The position numbers and the translations under genes are program-made. Shown one piece after another: positions 26,628-35,484 of a DNA stretch of 64,000 nt. The stretch covers positions 248,001 to 312,000 of the forward strand of contig NZ_SWKM01000013.1 in assembly GCF_005871205.1 (NCBI RefSeq). Direction: 5' to 3'. The DNA is from Marinobacter alexandrii. GTDB taxonomy: Bacteria; Pseudomonadota; Gammaproteobacteria; Pseudomonadales; Oleiphilaceae. Every line of letters starts with the position of its first letter. The first letter of the stretch is position 1. The notes under the pieces were generated by a model that worked only from the letters and a program-made list of their open reading frames with translations, had not been told where the DNA came from and did not search any database.

Positions 26628-27044
26628 ATGGCTATCAGCTTCAAGGTGAATCACCCCATTACCACTGACCAGTTCATCGGTTTGTTGGAGAGTTCTACCC
26701 TCGGTGAGCGTCGGCCAACCCATGACCGAGAATGTATGGAGGGGGTGGTTTCCAACTCCAATCTGGTCGTAAGCGCATGGGATGGTGATTTGTTGGTCGG
26801 TATCGCGCGCAGTGTCACGGATTTTCACTATGCCTGCTACCTGTCAGATTTGGCAGTTCATCAGAGTTATCAGCGGTCAGGAATAGGCAAACGACTGCAG
26901 TCGCTGACCCAGGAACAACTGGGGCCGCTCTGCAAATTGATACTGATCGCAGCACCGGCAGCTAATTCGTATTATGGTCAGCTTGGTTACACGCATAATG
27001 ATCGCTGTTGGGTTCTGGATGCGGGGGTGAGCATTGGCAATTAA
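26628..27044 (+). CDS. GNAT-family N-acetyltransferase
   Basis: A 138-aa acetyltransferase. The acetyl-CoA binding motif A is clear in HQSYQRSGIGKRLQSL (about residues 80-95), preceded by CYLSDLAV, and a C-terminal ANSYYGQLGYTHND matches the usual beta-strand/helix of motif B. The ATG at 26628 follows AAGGAG by 4 nt; a TTG at 26613 is rejected because it would sit in the attC-like box. The substrate is unknown. The last codons (GGCAATTAAC, 27035-27044) are the exact reverse complement of GTTAATTGCC just before the gene (26608-26617), as for paired cassette boundaries. Confidence 0.85.
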   Translation: MAISFKVNHPITTDQFIGLLESSTLGERRPTHDRECMEGVVSNSNLVVSAWDGDLLVGIARSVTDFHYACYLSDLAVHQSYQRSGIGKRLQSLTQEQLGPLCKLILIAAPAANSYYGQLGYTHNDRCWVLDAGVSIGN

Positions 27045-27072
27045 CAAGTGACTATAAGTCTGTTCCGGCCCA

Positions 27073-27092
27073 GAGGCCTTTGAAATGGCCTC
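27073..27092 (+). terminator. Weak hairpin after the GNAT gene
   Basis: GAGGCC and GGCCTC form a 6-bp stem with an 8-nt loop about 30 bp after the stop codon. No clear T tract follows, so termination is uncertain. Confidence 0.4.
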
Positions 27093-27197
27093 CGTTTGAG
27101 GCGGGGGTGTGTCATGCGTATCGGGGGAAGTCCATTCCGAACTAACCCCCGATTATACGGTCAATATCAGACAGACTCTCTCATGGGAGTAAAGAGC

Positions 27198-27749
27198 ATG
27201 GATATTGAACTCTTTATCTCTGACTGCATCGCTGCCAACAAGGAGACTGATGCTCAAGAGGCCGTCAACGAGGTGCTTACCCGAGCGGTCTCTGACCCCG
27301 CAGCTGTTCTGGCCGCATTAGGCGAGCCAGACAAAGCTGGCATGAATGTACTTCTGCACTCACCAACGCTGACGATCTTCGCTGCTACGTGGACGCCGCG
27401 TATGAATCTCATGCCCCATAATCATCTGATGTGGGCCAACATCGGTATTTACACCGGCCGCGAGGACAATATTTTCTGGAAAAGGACGCCAGATGGCATC
27501 AAGGCATTTGGTGCAAATGCCCTGTGTGCATCGGACACCACAATGCTGAGAGAAGACGTCGTACATTCCGTATCCAATCCATTGCAGCGTTTTACCGGTG
27601 GCATCCATGTTTATGGCGGCGACTTTTTTAATACCCAGCGGAGTCAATGGAACCCCGAGACGCTCGAAGAAGAACCCTCTGACGGCGCCACAATTCGTGA
27701 GATCTTTGAACGAGAAAACGAACGACTGAACTTCTCAAATGGCGTCTGA
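27198..27749 (+). CDS. Cupin-like metal-binding protein (cysteine dioxygenase-like fold)
   Basis: A 183-aa protein. I start at ATG 27198 with GGGAG 8 nt upstream; an ATG at 27183 would add five residues. The central block MPHNHLMWANIGIYTG (His74, His76) and the later HSVSNPLQRFTGGIHVYGGDF (His123, His138) look like the ligand set of RmlC/cupin double-stranded beta-helix proteins of the predicted metal-dependent COG5553 group. Cupins of this kind bind Fe2+ or similar. The reaction is unknown. Confidence 0.72.
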   Translation: MDIELFISDCIAANKETDAQEAVNEVLTRAVSDPAAVLAALGEPDKAGMNVLLHSPTLTIFAATWTPRMNLMPHNHLMWANIGIYTGREDNIFWKRTPDGIKAFGANALCASDTTMLREDVVHSVSNPLQRFTGGIHVYGGDFFNTQRSQWNPETLEEEPSDGATIREIFERENERLNFSNGV

Positions 27750-27855
27750 ATAGCTGTCGGCTCATCCCGGTGGCGCCTGTCAGGCCTAGGGCGCTAATCA
27801 GGCCAGGCTGCGTCAAAAGCATGTTTTAGTCGCCAGATGGGAGGCTTGACTTGTC

Positions 27856-29523
27856 ATGCTGGAGAACGTGTTTACCCAGATAGGGATTATTCTGGGGCTG
27901 GCGGTTATTGGTGGCGGGCTGGCACAAATGCTACGCCAGCCACTTATTGTTGCGTTTATTGCCGTCGGAATAGTTCTCGGCCCGTCGGCTACAGGCATGG
28001 TTGCCCACAGCAGTGAGGTAGAGCTGTTTGCGAGGCTCGGAATTGCGCTGCTGTTGTTCATCGTTGGACTCAAGCTTGACCTTCATATAATCCGCACGGT
28101 TGGCCCGGTTGCGCTGGCTTCCGGCCTGGGCCAAGTGGTGTTCACCTCGGTTATCGGCTATCTGATTGCGATCATGCTTGGCATGAGCCCGGTAACCGCT
28201 CTCTATGTAGCTGTTGCGCTTACATTTTCCAGCACAATCATCATCGTGAAACTGCTCACCGATAAGCGGGAGGTGGATTCCCTTCACGGGCGGATTGCCG
28301 TTGGCTTTCTGATTGTTCAAGACATTGTGGTGGTTCTGGTCATGATCGGCCTGACGGCCTTTGGACAGGCCGATGCCGGCGTTCATCTTGGCTGGGAGGC
28401 AGCAAAAGTCCTCATCAAAGGCGCTTTGATGCTGACGGTCGTTGCCCTACTCATGCGCTACGTGCTGCCCGGATTGCTTCACCGGTTGGCTCACTCCCAG
28501 GAACTGCTGATGTTATTCGCGATTGCCTGGGCGGTGCTTGGCGCGGTTACGGGGGAGGTCCTGGATTTCAGTAAAGAAGTGGGCGCATTCCTGGCTGGCG
28601 TATCGATCGCCTCGACACCCTACCGAGAGCAAGTGGCAGCAAGGCTGGCGAGCTTGCGCGACTTTCTGCTGTTGTTTTTCTTCATTGAACTGGGCTCTAC
28701 ACTCGACCTCAGCACACTGGGCGCGCAGGTCGGTGCAGCCATTGCCCTGTCTGCCTTCGTGCTCATCGGAAACCCTTTAATCGTTTTGGTCATCATGGGC
28801 CTGATGGGGTACCGCAGACGCACCGGCTTTCTAGCGGGGTTGACGGTTGCGCAGATCAGCGAATTCTCCCTGATTCTCGCGGCTCTTGGGCTGAGTCTGG
28901 GACATATTACCCAGGAGACTCTTGGCCTGATCACTCTCGTAGGCTTGATTACGATCAGCGCCTCCACTTACATGATCCTGTATTCCCATCAACTGTATGA
29001 GCGTCTTGCGCCGTATCTGGCAGTGTTTGAGCGCCGGGTAACGCATCGGGAACTCGACGCCCTGACGGATATCCAAGATGAAATCGATGTTGTTTTGGTG
29101 GGGCTGGGTCGTTACGGCGCCGCATTGGCGGCCAACCTCAGAGACAGCGGATGTCGTTTACAGGCTGTCGATTTCGACCCTGCGGTCGTGCGAACGCACG
29201 ATCAAGAAGGATATCCCGTTAAGTATGGCGATGCGGAAGATCCTGAGTTTATTGCCAGTTTGCCGCTAAAGCATACGCGGTGGGTTGTCAGTACGGTTCG
29301 CGACCAGGCGATCAACAAAATGTTGCTGCATGGCCTGAGGCAATCCAATTACAACGGTGCAATTGCCATCGCAACCTCCAGTCAACGGCACGCCCGGGAG
29401 CTTAGTGAAGAAGGTGTCGATCTGGTTCTAATACCCTATGCCGATGCGGCAAAGGAAGCTTCAGAATGGCTGATGGCGAAGCTTGGCAGTTGGGCGACAC
29501 AAGATGAAGGAAGGACTCCATGA
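27856..29523 (+). CDS. CPA2 monovalent cation:proton antiporter with TrkA-N domain
   Basis: A 555-aa Kef-type antiporter. The first 390 residues are a series of about 12 hydrophobic helices with the family sequences FIVGLKLDLHII and GFLIVQDIVVVLVMIGL, and LAGLTVAQISEFSLILAALG. After a linker, a RCK/TrkA-N Rossmann domain starts at VVLVGLGRYGAALAANL (about residue 412), with a nucleotide pocket Asp-type region VDFDPAVV. It exchanges K+ or Na+ for protons and is gated by nucleotides. Its stop overlaps the start of the Usp gene by four bases, a coupled pair for ionic or acid stress. Confidence 0.92.
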   Translation: MLENVFTQIGIILGLAVIGGGLAQMLRQPLIVAFIAVGIVLGPSATGMVAHSSEVELFARLGIALLLFIVGLKLDLHIIRTVGPVALASGLGQVVFTSVIGYLIAIMLGMSPVTALYVAVALTFSSTIIIVKLLTDKREVDSLHGRIAVGFLIVQDIVVVLVMIGLTAFGQADAGVHLGWEAAKVLIKGALMLTVVALLMRYVLPGLLHRLAHSQELLMLFAIAWAVLGAVTGEVLDFSKEVGAFLAGVSIASTPYREQVAARLASLRDFLLLFFFIELGSTLDLSTLGAQVGAAIALSAFVLIGNPLIVLVIMGLMGYRRRTGFLAGLTVAQISEFSLILAALGLSLGHITQETLGLITLVGLITISASTYMILYSHQLYERLAPYLAVFERRVTHRELDALTDIQDEIDVVLVGLGRYGAALAANLRDSGCRLQAVDFDPAVVRTHDQEGYPVKYGDAEDPEFIASLPLKHTRWVVSTVRDQAINKMLLHGLRQSNYNGAIAIATSSQRHARELSEEGVDLVLIPYADAAKEASEWLMAKLGSWATQDEGRTP

Positions 29524-30497
29524 AACGTTTCAAGAATGTTCTATGCGTGTGTCCGTCATCAGGTTCGCAAGTCCGAGCGGTAGAGCAGGCTTTGTCGCTA
29601 GCCCGCAGCAATCAGGCAATTCTGACCATCGTGGATGTCATTCCACAGGGAATTCTCAGTGCTGGAGGACTGCCCGGGGCGCCGTCCGTGGACGAGCTAA
29701 AATCACGGATTATGGCCAGCCGGCACCGGGAATTACGAAAAGCGGTTGAACAGGCCGGTGGCGATGACGATATCCAAATAGAGGTTTTTTTTGGCACTCT
29801 TTTTCTTGAGGTTATTCGTGCCGTGCTACGAAACCGTCACGACCTCGTTATCAAAGCTGCTGAAAACCCTGGTTGGACACAACGGTTGTTTGGCAGTGAT
29901 GACATGCACCTTTTGAGGAAGTGTCCATGCCCCGTGTGGATGGTGCGGCCTGGAGAGAGACCCGAGTATGCCACCATCCTGGCAGCCGTGGATCTTGATC
30001 TGCCTGAACCCGATAGACCTGTGGACACGCACTCTGAAAATCAGTCACTAAACGCGCAAATCATCGATCTTGGTGTCGCCATGTCCTTGTCCGGATTTGC
30101 TCAGCTGCACATTGTTCACGCCTGGGATGCCCCAGAGATTGAATTTGCATCGATGTGGGCCAATCAACCGGAAACCGCCGAAGTGCGACTGCTGGATGCC
30201 GAGCGTTCACGGCATAAAGCGGCCATGACTCGGCTTACCGATCAGTTACGTGAGCGAATCGGGCCCGACTCCTACGACTTTATTTCACCGAGCATCCATC
30301 TACCCAAAGGCGATGCGCGAACGGTGGTTCCCGAACAAGCCAAAATGATTAAGGCCGATCTCGTCATCATGGGGACCGTTGGTCGTACGGGAATTCAGGG
30401 TCTGATTATCGGCAACACAGCCGAGGCAATTCTGGACCAACTGTCCTGTTCTGTGATTGCGGTGAAACCTCAAGGCTTTACTTCCCCTGTTGGGTGA
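29520..30497 (+). CDS. Universal stress protein, two Usp domains (UspE-like)
   Basis: A 325-aa protein with two Usp domains in tandem, residues about 1-150 and 170-320. The second domain holds the ATP-binding style motif LVIMGTVGRTGIQGLIIGNTAEAILDQLSCSVIAVKP, in the pieces GTVGRTG and GNTAE; the first has a degenerate version (VIKAAENPGW). This is the UspE arrangement. It begins inside the antiporter gene (ATGA overlap), so the two are made together, and it may modulate or sense for the antiporter. No T-run terminator follows. Confidence 0.9.
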   Translation: MKRFKNVLCVCPSSGSQVRAVEQALSLARSNQAILTIVDVIPQGILSAGGLPGAPSVDELKSRIMASRHRELRKAVEQAGGDDDIQIEVFFGTLFLEVIRAVLRNRHDLVIKAAENPGWTQRLFGSDDMHLLRKCPCPVWMVRPGERPEYATILAAVDLDLPEPDRPVDTHSENQSLNAQIIDLGVAMSLSGFAQLHIVHAWDAPEIEFASMWANQPETAEVRLLDAERSRHKAAMTRLTDQLRERIGPDSYDFISPSIHLPKGDARTVVPEQAKMIKADLVIMGTVGRTGIQGLIIGNTAEAILDQLSCSVIAVKPQGFTSPVG

Positions 30498-30925
30498 CGT
30501 TAAGTAGCGGAGACAGGGGGCGACTCCGCCCCCCGTAATGGGCTGCAGCAGTCCAATCCCGCCTTCACCTGTTCAGGGGCGCCAAAATGCCGTTAGCCGT
30601 CGCAGCATTGCCCGAACCGCATGCTGGCGGGCCCGGAGTCGGTCCTTTCTTACCCGCTCCAGATCAATGCCGCCTCGGCCATCCCGGTATCTGCAGGGAA
30701 TGGACTCACCCAAGGGGTCATGGGCGCCTTTTCCCTCTTCCAACCTGCCAAAGCGACGGTTCAGTTCAGTGCCGCCGCAGTGATGTTGTGCCTGTTCGAA
30801 ATACATCATGACTCTGACCTCCAGTCCGCCGCTCCCATCACAGGAGACGTGGTTTTCTCATCGGTTCAGGTACATGCTAATGTTGTTCTATGCTGCAAAC
30901 TATTCCATAAAGGTGAATAAGAACT
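30498..30925. other. Gene-free stretch before the LysR gene
   Basis: After the hairpin at 30516-30533 I find no supported gene. Several overlapping frames of 70-100 codons exist on both strands with no ribosome binding site and no recognisable motif; one of them may be a decayed gene but I cannot show it. The last 100 bp are AT-rich and probably hold the promoter of the LysR gene. Confidence 0.5.
30516..30533 (+). terminator. GC-rich hairpin after the Usp gene
   Basis: GGGGGCG and CGCCCCC form a 7-bp stem with loop ACTC, 18 bp after the stop codon. It lacks a T tract, so it may only protect the mRNA end. Confidence 0.45.
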
Positions 30926-31885
30926 TTGCAAAAACGAACAACAAAACCAACCAAAACATCTTCCAATGCGAGTCCGAATTTGCGGGGGCATCTTGCCTGG
31001 AATGACTTTGAAATCGTGCTCGCCATTGCGTCGGAAGGGTCTCTATCCGGAGCGTCTCGCGCCCTGGGCGTGAGCCATGCCACCGTGTTTCGCAGGTTGG
31101 GCGATATCGAGCAGAGGCTGGGCGTTACTCTGTTTGAGCGAAGCCGCACAGGTTACCGGCCTACCCTGGCGGGGGAGGAGCTCGCGGAAACGGCCAAGAT
31201 CATGGATGAAGCCGCCCTCGCGGCCGAGCGGAAGGTCGCAGGGCGGGACTTGGCGCCGAGTGGGGAGATCTGGGCCACCACAACGGATTCGCTGATGATG
31301 GGGCTGCTGGCGCCGCTGCTTACGCAGTTCCAGCACAAGTATCCGGCCATCGTGCTGGATGTCGCTATTTCCAACCATCTGTTCAACCTGACGCGCCGGG
31401 AAGCAGACGTTGCCGTGCGCCCCTCCAATCGGCCGCCCGAAAACCTGATTGGCCGACCACTGACCAAAATTGGCCAGGCGGTATACGGCCATCGGAGTTT
31501 TGGCCTGACACCAGATGCGTCCATCGAATCTCTCGCCAACCAACCGTGGATAGGCAGCGGGCCTCGGCTGCAGGATTCGGAAGTGGACCAATGGATGGAC
31601 GCCAACGAGCTGAAGTCCGCCTGCGTTTACCGCGTGGATACTCTTGTGGGCATACTCAGCGCCATTCGCGCCGGTATGGGGCTGGCTGTGCTGCCCTGTT
31701 ATCTCGCCGACAACGAGCCAGACATCGTTCAGCTCACCGACCCCATTCCGGAACTGGAATATGGCCTCTGGTTCTTGATGCACCCCGACCTGCGAGGCGT
31801 GGTGAGATTTCATGCCCTGATGGATTTTTTGACGGAGGCGATTCGCGAACAGGAAGAGCGGTTGGCGGGATTGCGACTAGGCTAG
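30926..31885 (+). CDS. LysR-family transcriptional regulator
   Basis: A 319-aa regulator. The winged helix is at residues about 25-80 with GSLSGASRALGVSHATVFRRLGDIEQRLGVTLFERSRTG (pieces: GSLSGASRALG, TVFRRLGDIE, LFERSRTG), followed by the effector-binding domain. Translation apparently begins at TTG 30926 with AAAGGTG 10 nt upstream, since no ATG precedes the DNA-binding domain. It stands ahead of a DJ-1-family gene 66 bp away on the same strand and may control it. The ligand is unknown. Confidence 0.88.
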   Translation: MQKRTTKPTKTSSNASPNLRGHLAWNDFEIVLAIASEGSLSGASRALGVSHATVFRRLGDIEQRLGVTLFERSRTGYRPTLAGEELAETAKIMDEAALAAERKVAGRDLAPSGEIWATTTDSLMMGLLAPLLTQFQHKYPAIVLDVAISNHLFNLTRREADVAVRPSNRPPENLIGRPLTKIGQAVYGHRSFGLTPDASIESLANQPWIGSGPRLQDSEVDQWMDANELKSACVYRVDTLVGILSAIRAGMGLAVLPCYLADNEPDIVQLTDPIPELEYGLWFLMHPDLRGVVRFHALMDFLTEAIREQEERLAGLRLG

Positions 31886-31951
31886 TCTTTTGGCGACTTA
31901 GCCTAACCTGAGATGAACTGGTTTCCAGAGGATCGCAAGCTAAGGAGAGAC

Positions 31952-32578
31952 ATGAAATTTGGAATTCTAGTCTTTGATGGCGTCGAGGAACTCGATTTCG
32001 TTGGGCCATGGGACCTTCTTAAGATCTGGTCGAAGGTCGCTGATGGCCCGGACGAGTGCTTGATTATTGCCGAATCGAGTTCTCCGATAACCTGTGCCCG
32101 AGGCCTATCTATTAACCCGCACCTGTCATTCGATGACAGCCCAACGTTTGATTATCTTTTGGTGCCAGGAGGCCAGGGAACGCGCAAGGAAGTCGAAAAC
32201 TCCGCGCTTCTGGAATTTGTCGAAAGGCAAGGTACTACCTGCCAGGCTGTACTATCTGTATGTACTGGCTCTTTCATCCTTCACGCTGCGGGCTTGCTAT
32301 CTGGCAAACAGGCAACGACACACTGGGCATCACTGGATCGTCTGAGAGCTTTGGGGGATGTGCAGGTCGTAGAGGAGCGTTTTGTCGAAGATGGCCAGAT
32401 CTGGACGTCTGCGGGCGTTTCGGCAGGTATGGATCTGATGCTTGGTTTCATTGCGCGTACGTCAGGAGAAGAGGCCGCGGCCGAAGTGCAGCTCAGTGCT
32501 GAGTACTTTCCCTCCTCCACTCATTATGGTGAATTCAAGGATCACCCAGGTGCTCCGGGTTACCTCAAACACAGCTAA
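31952..32578 (+). CDS. DJ-1/PfpI-family protein (isocyanide hydratase-like)
   Basis: A 208-aa protein; the start at ATG 31952 follows AAGGAGAG by 3-4 nt, whereas a longer frame from 31913 has no such site. The nucleophile-elbow Cys104 lies in SVCTGSF, and DGVEELDFVGPWD near the N-terminus contains the conserved acid cluster. Together with VPGGQGTR this matches the DJ-1/ThiJ superfamily branch that includes isocyanide hydratase and AraC-like GlxA domains, but there is no C-terminal HTH. Hydratase activity is a guess; glyoxalase or chaperone-like roles are also possible. Confidence 0.85.
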   Translation: MKFGILVFDGVEELDFVGPWDLLKIWSKVADGPDECLIIAESSSPITCARGLSINPHLSFDDSPTFDYLLVPGGQGTRKEVENSALLEFVERQGTTCQAVLSVCTGSFILHAAGLLSGKQATTHWASLDRLRALGDVQVVEERFVEDGQIWTSAGVSAGMDLMLGFIARTSGEEAAAEVQLSAEYFPSSTHYGEFKDHPGAPGYLKHS

Positions 32579-32593
32579 GCCGGTGGGTTTAAT

Positions 32594-33040
32594 ATGGAAG
32601 TATCGATTCAACAGGCAACCGAGGACCACCTGAATGGAATCCACAAACTGGTTCTCGACTGGGGATATTCCGCCAGCGAGTCAGCAACACTGGAATGGCT
32701 CGAGGCGCTGCTGGACTCCCCCAATCATCAGGTTTTTGTAGCCATTGCCGATGGCTCTGTTGCTGGTTGGGCTGTCGCAGAGAAGCGCATGAAGTTGGGC
32801 TCTGGCGTTTTTTCCGAGATTACGGCGCTGGTCGTAAGTTCGAGCTATCGGCGCGAAGGCATGGGCAAGCTGCTGGTGAATGCTGTCGAAGAATGGTCTA
32901 CGAACTTAGGTCTGTCGCGGCTTGTTGTTCGCTCAAATGTGACCCGCCTGGAGTCCCATGAGTTTTACCCCGCCATCGGTTTTGAGCGCACAAAAACCAC
33001 ACATGTTTATGCGAAAGCTCTCAAACCCTCGCGCAAATGA
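32594..33040 (+). CDS. GNAT-family N-acetyltransferase
   Basis: A 148-aa acetyltransferase starting 16 bp after the DJ-1-family gene. Motif A is visible as SSYRREGMGKLLVNAVEEW (residues about 84-102), preceded by ITALVVS, and motif B as LESHEFYPAIGFERTKTTHVYAK near the C-terminus (SHEFYPAIGFER). No signal is seen. Such single-domain enzymes acetylate small amines, aminoglycosides or protein N-termini; the substrate cannot be told. Confidence 0.88.
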   Translation: MEVSIQQATEDHLNGIHKLVLDWGYSASESATLEWLEALLDSPNHQVFVAIADGSVAGWAVAEKRMKLGSGVFSEITALVVSSSYRREGMGKLLVNAVEEWSTNLGLSRLVVRSNVTRLESHEFYPAIGFERTKTTHVYAKALKPSRK

Positions 33041-33100
33041 TTTAAGCTGAGCACCTGATTAGCACCGCCTATTTTTGATACCACCGGTAAGGACTCAGCC

Positions 33101-33571
33101 ATCAAATCCGTAGCACTCGCCACCCTGATCATCATCCTGCTCGCGGGCATCGTCTTCCAGTACTACATCACCGCCCTGCCCGATCTGGAGCAGCCGATCA
33201 CCCTCAGCTCTGCGTCTCTTGGGGCAGATGGCGAGTCCATTTCCGTCGCCTTCGTGGACAAGGACGGCCACGAGTTCCACTTTGGGGTTCGAGGTGATGG
33301 GGTAAGTGATTCAGAAAGTGATCGTGAATCCTTTCCTCTTTTCTACATCAGAAACCCCGAACTGGTGCCCTACGTTTATTGGCCTTCTACCGGTGGGCCG
33401 GACGAGAGAAAGCTCCTGCGATTGCTGGCAGGCTGGCTTCAAAGGAATGTGGAACCGGAGTTGAAGGAAAGGCTGGAACAGAACGATGTTGAAGGCCTCA
33501 GTGGCCCGGAAAAGAACGTGGCAGCGGTGTATAAAATCTATGAGATTTTAATGAGCCGGCACCGGCTTTAA
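33101..33571 (+). CDS. Membrane-anchored hypothetical protein with apparent ATC start
   Basis: Open translation runs from just after a TGA at 33056 to TAA 33571. The best reading starts at ATC 33101 (AAGGA at 33089-33093 gives 7-nt spacing) and yields 156 aa: a short basic head, one transmembrane helix (SVALATLIIILLAGIVFQYY), a beta-rich extracytoplasmic domain and a C-terminal helix (GPEKNVAAVYKIYEILM). A conventional caller would pick GTG 33254, which drops the anchor and sits mid-domain. The ATC may be a real rare start or a mutated ATG. I do not recognise the family. Confidence 0.55.
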   Translation: MKSVALATLIIILLAGIVFQYYITALPDLEQPITLSSASLGADGESISVAFVDKDGHEFHFGVRGDGVSDSESDRESFPLFYIRNPELVPYVYWPSTGGPDERKLLRLLAGWLQRNVEPELKERLEQNDVEGLSGPEKNVAAVYKIYEILMSRHRL

Positions 33572-33660
33572 CCGGGGCTTCAGCAGACAGATTTTCTGCT
33601 TCCGTACCGTATCTGCTACAACTATTAATGACCGGCATTGAAAACAGAAGGAGGTTCAAC

Positions 33661-34044
33661 GTGAGCGTGCAACTGAACCACACCATCGTCTGGTGCCGCG
33701 ACAAGGAGAAATCGGCAGCCTTTCTCACTGACGTTCTGGACCTTCCCGGACCGACTCACTACGGGCCATTCCTTGTGGTCGAGCTTAGCAATGGCGTCTC
33801 CCTGGATTTCTACGAAACCACGGACAAGATTTCTCCGCAGCACTATGCCTTTCTCGTTGGTGAAGAAGACTTTGACGAAAGCTTCGACCGAATCTGCAGC
33901 CGAGGCATTCCCTATTGGGCGGACCCCGGTAAAAAGTCCCCGGGCGAGATCAACCGGCACGATGGCGGGCGCGGTGTGTATTTCGATGATCCTGATGGGC
34001 ATTTCCTGGAGATGATTACCCGACCGTACGGGAGTGGTGGCTGA
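33661..34044 (+). CDS. VOC-family (glyoxalase-fold) protein
   Basis: A 127-aa vicinal oxygen chelate protein. The GTG start at 33661 has AAGGAGG 6 nt upstream; a longer frame from 33628 would place the Shine-Dalgarno inside the gene. Motifs are NHTIVWCRDKEKSAAFLTDVL at the N-terminus (short form HTIVWCRDKE), HYAFLVGEEDF and VYFDDPDGHFLEMI at the C-terminus, the last carrying the metal-ligand Glu region. Such proteins include dioxygenases, glyoxalases and fosfomycin or bleomycin resistance proteins. The stop overlaps the start of the next gene (TGATG). Confidence 0.85.
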   Translation: MSVQLNHTIVWCRDKEKSAAFLTDVLDLPGPTHYGPFLVVELSNGVSLDFYETTDKISPQHYAFLVGEEDFDESFDRICSRGIPYWADPGKKSPGEINRHDGGRGVYFDDPDGHFLEMITRPYGSGG

Positions 34045-35021
34045 TGCCCAAAGCCCCTGGCTGTTGGGTTGTCATGGCTGAAATCGCTCGCGCAGTCTGC
34101 GTCCGTCTGAAGTGGGCCAGCATTCACCTTGGTTTGCTGGCCACTCCGGCCGTGGCGGTGGCTGAGCCTTCGCTCACCCTCGGGGCAGACTACAGCTACA
34201 GCGACTACACGGTTCAGGGCACCGAGCGCGACGTAGTGCTCACGCCCCAGGGGCCGGGCCTTTCGGTCACCGTGGCTGGCGATGGCCCCTGGAGTGCCAG
34301 CCTGTCTCACAGCCAGCAGGACGATCGCGAGCGGGTCAGCAGCCGCTTTGATCTGGATTACGAGGTAGACAGTGTGGGCGTTCAGCTCAGTGGGTCCTGG
34401 CTGGCCGGCGACGTCAGCCGCTGGGTGAGCCTGTTCTGGCAGCGTGATCAGGAAGAGCTGAAAATCATCGACCGGGCAGACGCAACGAGCAATCGCCTCA
34501 ATTACCGTGAGCGCATCGAAACCGACGGCATTGGTGTGGAAGTGGGCCAGGCCTGGGAATGGCCTCAGTGGTCACCATCGCTTGCCTTGAGCGTGAACGC
34601 GTTACGTTCAGAGGTCGATCGCCAGTTTCAGTCCTTGCAACAGGAAAACAACCTGTTAATCGCGTTCGAGGAGGATCAGGATCTGGACGGCGTGGATGCC
34701 TCTCTCTCGGCCGGGATCGACTATTTTCACAGCGTTGACTTATCCACCCTGCTAATCCCCTCGGCCATTCTGACTTACCAGCGCAGCCTCAGCGGCGAGA
34801 TTACCAGCGGCTCCCGCAGCGCGCTGGTTCACCGCCGCGGAATTCGTACCAGCTCGTCGAGTACAGGGCCCCAATCGCTGGATGCTGAGGACCAGGTTAC
34901 CCTGGACCTGTCCGTCAATCTGCTGATGGGAGATTGGCAAGGCCTGCTGGGGTACAGCCGGCCATTACTGGAGAAGCCCTATGACGAGCGCTGGATTGGC
35001 GGTGTGAGTTACCGTTTTTAA
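34044..35021 (+). CDS. Predicted outer-membrane beta-barrel protein
   Basis: A 325-aa exported protein. After a long amphipathic head a signal peptide ends near AVAVA-EPSL; the start may be Met11 (34074) instead of ATG 34044, which overlaps the VOC stop. The mature part alternates polar and hydrophobic residues (LTLGADYSYSDYTVQG, VGVQLSGSWLAGDVSRW, SLALSVNAL) and ends in YRF, the terminal aromatic that signals assembly by the BAM complex. A small barrel of 10-12 strands is likely. Its cargo is unknown. Confidence 0.7.
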   Translation: MPKAPGCWVVMAEIARAVCVRLKWASIHLGLLATPAVAVAEPSLTLGADYSYSDYTVQGTERDVVLTPQGPGLSVTVAGDGPWSASLSHSQQDDRERVSSRFDLDYEVDSVGVQLSGSWLAGDVSRWVSLFWQRDQEELKIIDRADATSNRLNYRERIETDGIGVEVGQAWEWPQWSPSLALSVNALRSEVDRQFQSLQQENNLLIAFEEDQDLDGVDASLSAGIDYFHSVDLSTLLIPSAILTYQRSLSGEITSGSRSALVHRRGIRTSSSSTGPQSLDAEDQVTLDLSVNLLMGDWQGLLGYSRPLLEKPYDERWIGGVSYRF

Positions 35022-35025
35022 GTCT

Positions 35026-35484
35026 TCACTTTGACTGCCGCATCATCCGGCGCCGCAGGCGCTGTTTCTGCTCGGGCGTCATCTGCTGATAGCGCTGGCG
35101 CAATTGCTGGCGATGCTCCGGTGACATAGACTGAAATCGTTGCAGCCGTTGTTGCAGCGCCTTGCGCTGCTCAGGCGGCAGGCTACGGAAGCGCATGAGT
35201 TTTTCCCGCAGCGCTGTGCGTTGTTGCGGTGACAGTTTTTGCCAGCGCTGGAAGCGTCCCCGGGCCTGCTCACGCTGCTTCGGCGAGAGCTCCAACCACC
35301 GCTCGGCACCTTTCATCAGCCGTGCTTTGCGCTCGCTGGGCAGCTCATCCCATTGACGCTGTTGCGAAGCCAGCAGGTGCTGTACGTCTGGCGGCAAACT
35401 ATCCCAGCTCTGGGCTGCGGCACCACATGACACCAACACCAGTGCGGCCAGCCCGTAACGGAGCCATTGAGTCAATTTATTCAT
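35026..35484 (-). CDS. DUF3106-like periplasmic protein
   Basis: A 152-aa exported protein. The start at ATG 35484 overlaps the stop of the preceding gene. A signal peptide (LTQWLRYGLAALVLVSCGAAAQS) precedes a nearly all-helical region made of repeats of the type LSPQQRTALREKLMRF-RSLPPEQRK, about six units of 13-15 residues rich in Gln, Arg and Leu. This is the DUF3106 pattern. The family sits near ECF sigma factors, as here, and the Zn/Cu-sensing Spy/CpxP-like helical hairpins are a structural comparison only. Confidence 0.82.
   Translation of the reverse strand: MNKLTQWLRYGLAALVLVSCGAAAQSWDSLPPDVQHLLASQQRQWDELPSERKARLMKGAERWLELSPKQREQARGRFQRWQKLSPQQRTALREKLMRFRSLPPEQRKALQQRLQRFQSMSPEHRQQLRQRYQQMTPEQKQRLRRRMMRQSK

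Noticed and set aside
27035..27165. Complete attC site after the GNAT gene
   Set aside because: The left box GGCAATTAAC is present, but no matching GTT box or arms were found within 130 bp; only one end is visible.
30573..30925. Several overlapping 70-100 codon frames between the Usp and LysR genes
   Set aside because: They lie on both strands, have no ribosome binding sites and no recognisable domain; probably chance or a decayed gene.
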